A DNA stretch of 64,000 nucleotides from Bacteroidota bacterium (GTDB taxonomy: Bacteria > Bacteroidota > Rhodothermia > Rhodothermales > UBA10348): assembly GCA_029262855.1 (NCBI GenBank), contig JAJCYP010000008.1, positions 1-64,000 of the forward strand, written 5' to 3'. The translations under genes and the position numbers were made by a program. Under the pieces are notes generated by a model that saw only the letters and a program-made list of their open reading frames with translations, did not search any database and was not told the DNA's origin. The stretch's first letter is position 1; each line of letters begins with the position of its first letter. This document shows, in pieces, positions 63,830-64,000 of the stretch.

Positions 63830-64000
63830 ATGGACAGACGAGAATACCTGAAGCTCCTGGGTGCGGCCTCTGTCGGTGCAACCCTGCCCGGCTGCGCCCC
63901 TGCCGATGAGGCGGAGCGGGCCGCACGCGCCTCGGCCGGCCTCGACCCTGCCGATCCTCCCGGTGACTTCGCCGGGTACGAACCGCGGTTCTTTACGCCC
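63830..64000 (+). CDS. Gluconate 2-dehydrogenase subunit 3-like protein (N-terminus)
   Basis: Only 57 residues are inside the window. It starts MDRREYLKLLGAASVGA, a twin-arginine-type signal with a lipobox-like LPGC (Cys22), and lies eight bases after the GMC gene. That arrangement is typical of the small subunit of membrane dehydrogenase complexes, which carries the Tat signal for the FAD subunit. Confidence 0.7.
   Translation, partial: MDRREYLKLLGAASVGATLPGCAPADEAERAARASAGLDPADPPGDFAGYEPRFFTP

Overview
The window is high-GC, gene-dense bacterial DNA with about 53 protein genes, no RNA gene that I can recognise and no phage, IS or CRISPR signature. The mix of families points to the Bacteroidota/Rhodothermota side of the tree: a PorV/PorQ-like protein, a GWxTD protein, paired carboxypeptidase-regulatory-like proteins, a CRTAC1/ASPIC-type lipoprotein, a TonB-receptor-like protein, GbsR, SecD and SecF as separate genes, and a GH3/beta-lactamase-like fusion. 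High GC and the metabolic content (PEP carboxylase, heme A synthesis, homogentisate pathway, GMC dehydrogenase) suggest a Rhodothermales-like aerobe. This is inference from content, not a phylogeny.

Layout. 1-12 kb: a truncated gene, a Spy/CpxP-like lipoprotein and an ECF sigma factor (minus), then ppc (plus), a GspE/PilB-type ATPase with a stand-alone N-domain paralog (minus), acyl-ACP thioesterase, YhdH-type reductase, a TonB-like protein, and a NUDIX hydrolase coupled to an orphan lipoprotein. 12-18 kb: hppD-hmgA (tyrosine/homogentisate catabolism), an ELWxxDGT propeller lipoprotein and an acyl-CoA synthetase. 18-24 kb: two tandem paralogous surface proteins followed by a 1152-residue CRTAC1-like lipoprotein. 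24-30 kb: GbsR-yraN, a SAM hydrolase overlapping a gene for a membrane protein that looks like a degenerate sigma factor joined to an anti-sigma-type outer domain, an orphan histidine kinase, purA and a STAS protein. 30-38 kb: secD-secF, ctaA-ctaB, rlmN and an MFS transporter. 38.8-42.2 kb: GH3/serine-hydrolase fusion and an FmdB-like protein. 50.7-42.2 kb (minus): probable six-gene unit of polyprenyl glycosylphosphotransferase, alpha/beta-fused 2-oxoacid dehydrogenase E1, gatB, a cysteine-less TlpA-like lipoprotein, tpiA and a GWxTD lipoprotein. 50.8-56.4 kb (plus): four genes joined by 4-base start/stop overlaps (Wzi-like protein, small barrel, TonB-receptor-like protein, RsmF-like methyltransferase). 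62.0-56.4 kb (minus): CoA-disulfide-reductase-like enzyme, rsmB, PorV/PorQ-like protein, GT2 glycosyltransferase, TonB. The right edge begins a GMC dehydrogenase with a truncated gluconate-dehydrogenase-subunit-3-like partner.

The genes serve three main themes: envelope and surface building, aerobic central and aromatic metabolism, and signalling by sigma/anti-sigma-like proteins, a kinase and a STAS protein. The least conventional items are the sigma-like/anti-sigma-like membrane protein at 25779-26978, the surface gene chain at 50850-54942, and three short in-gene tandem repeats that affect a signal peptide, an enzyme N-terminus and a kinase C-terminus. No intergenic gap exceeds about 300 bases.
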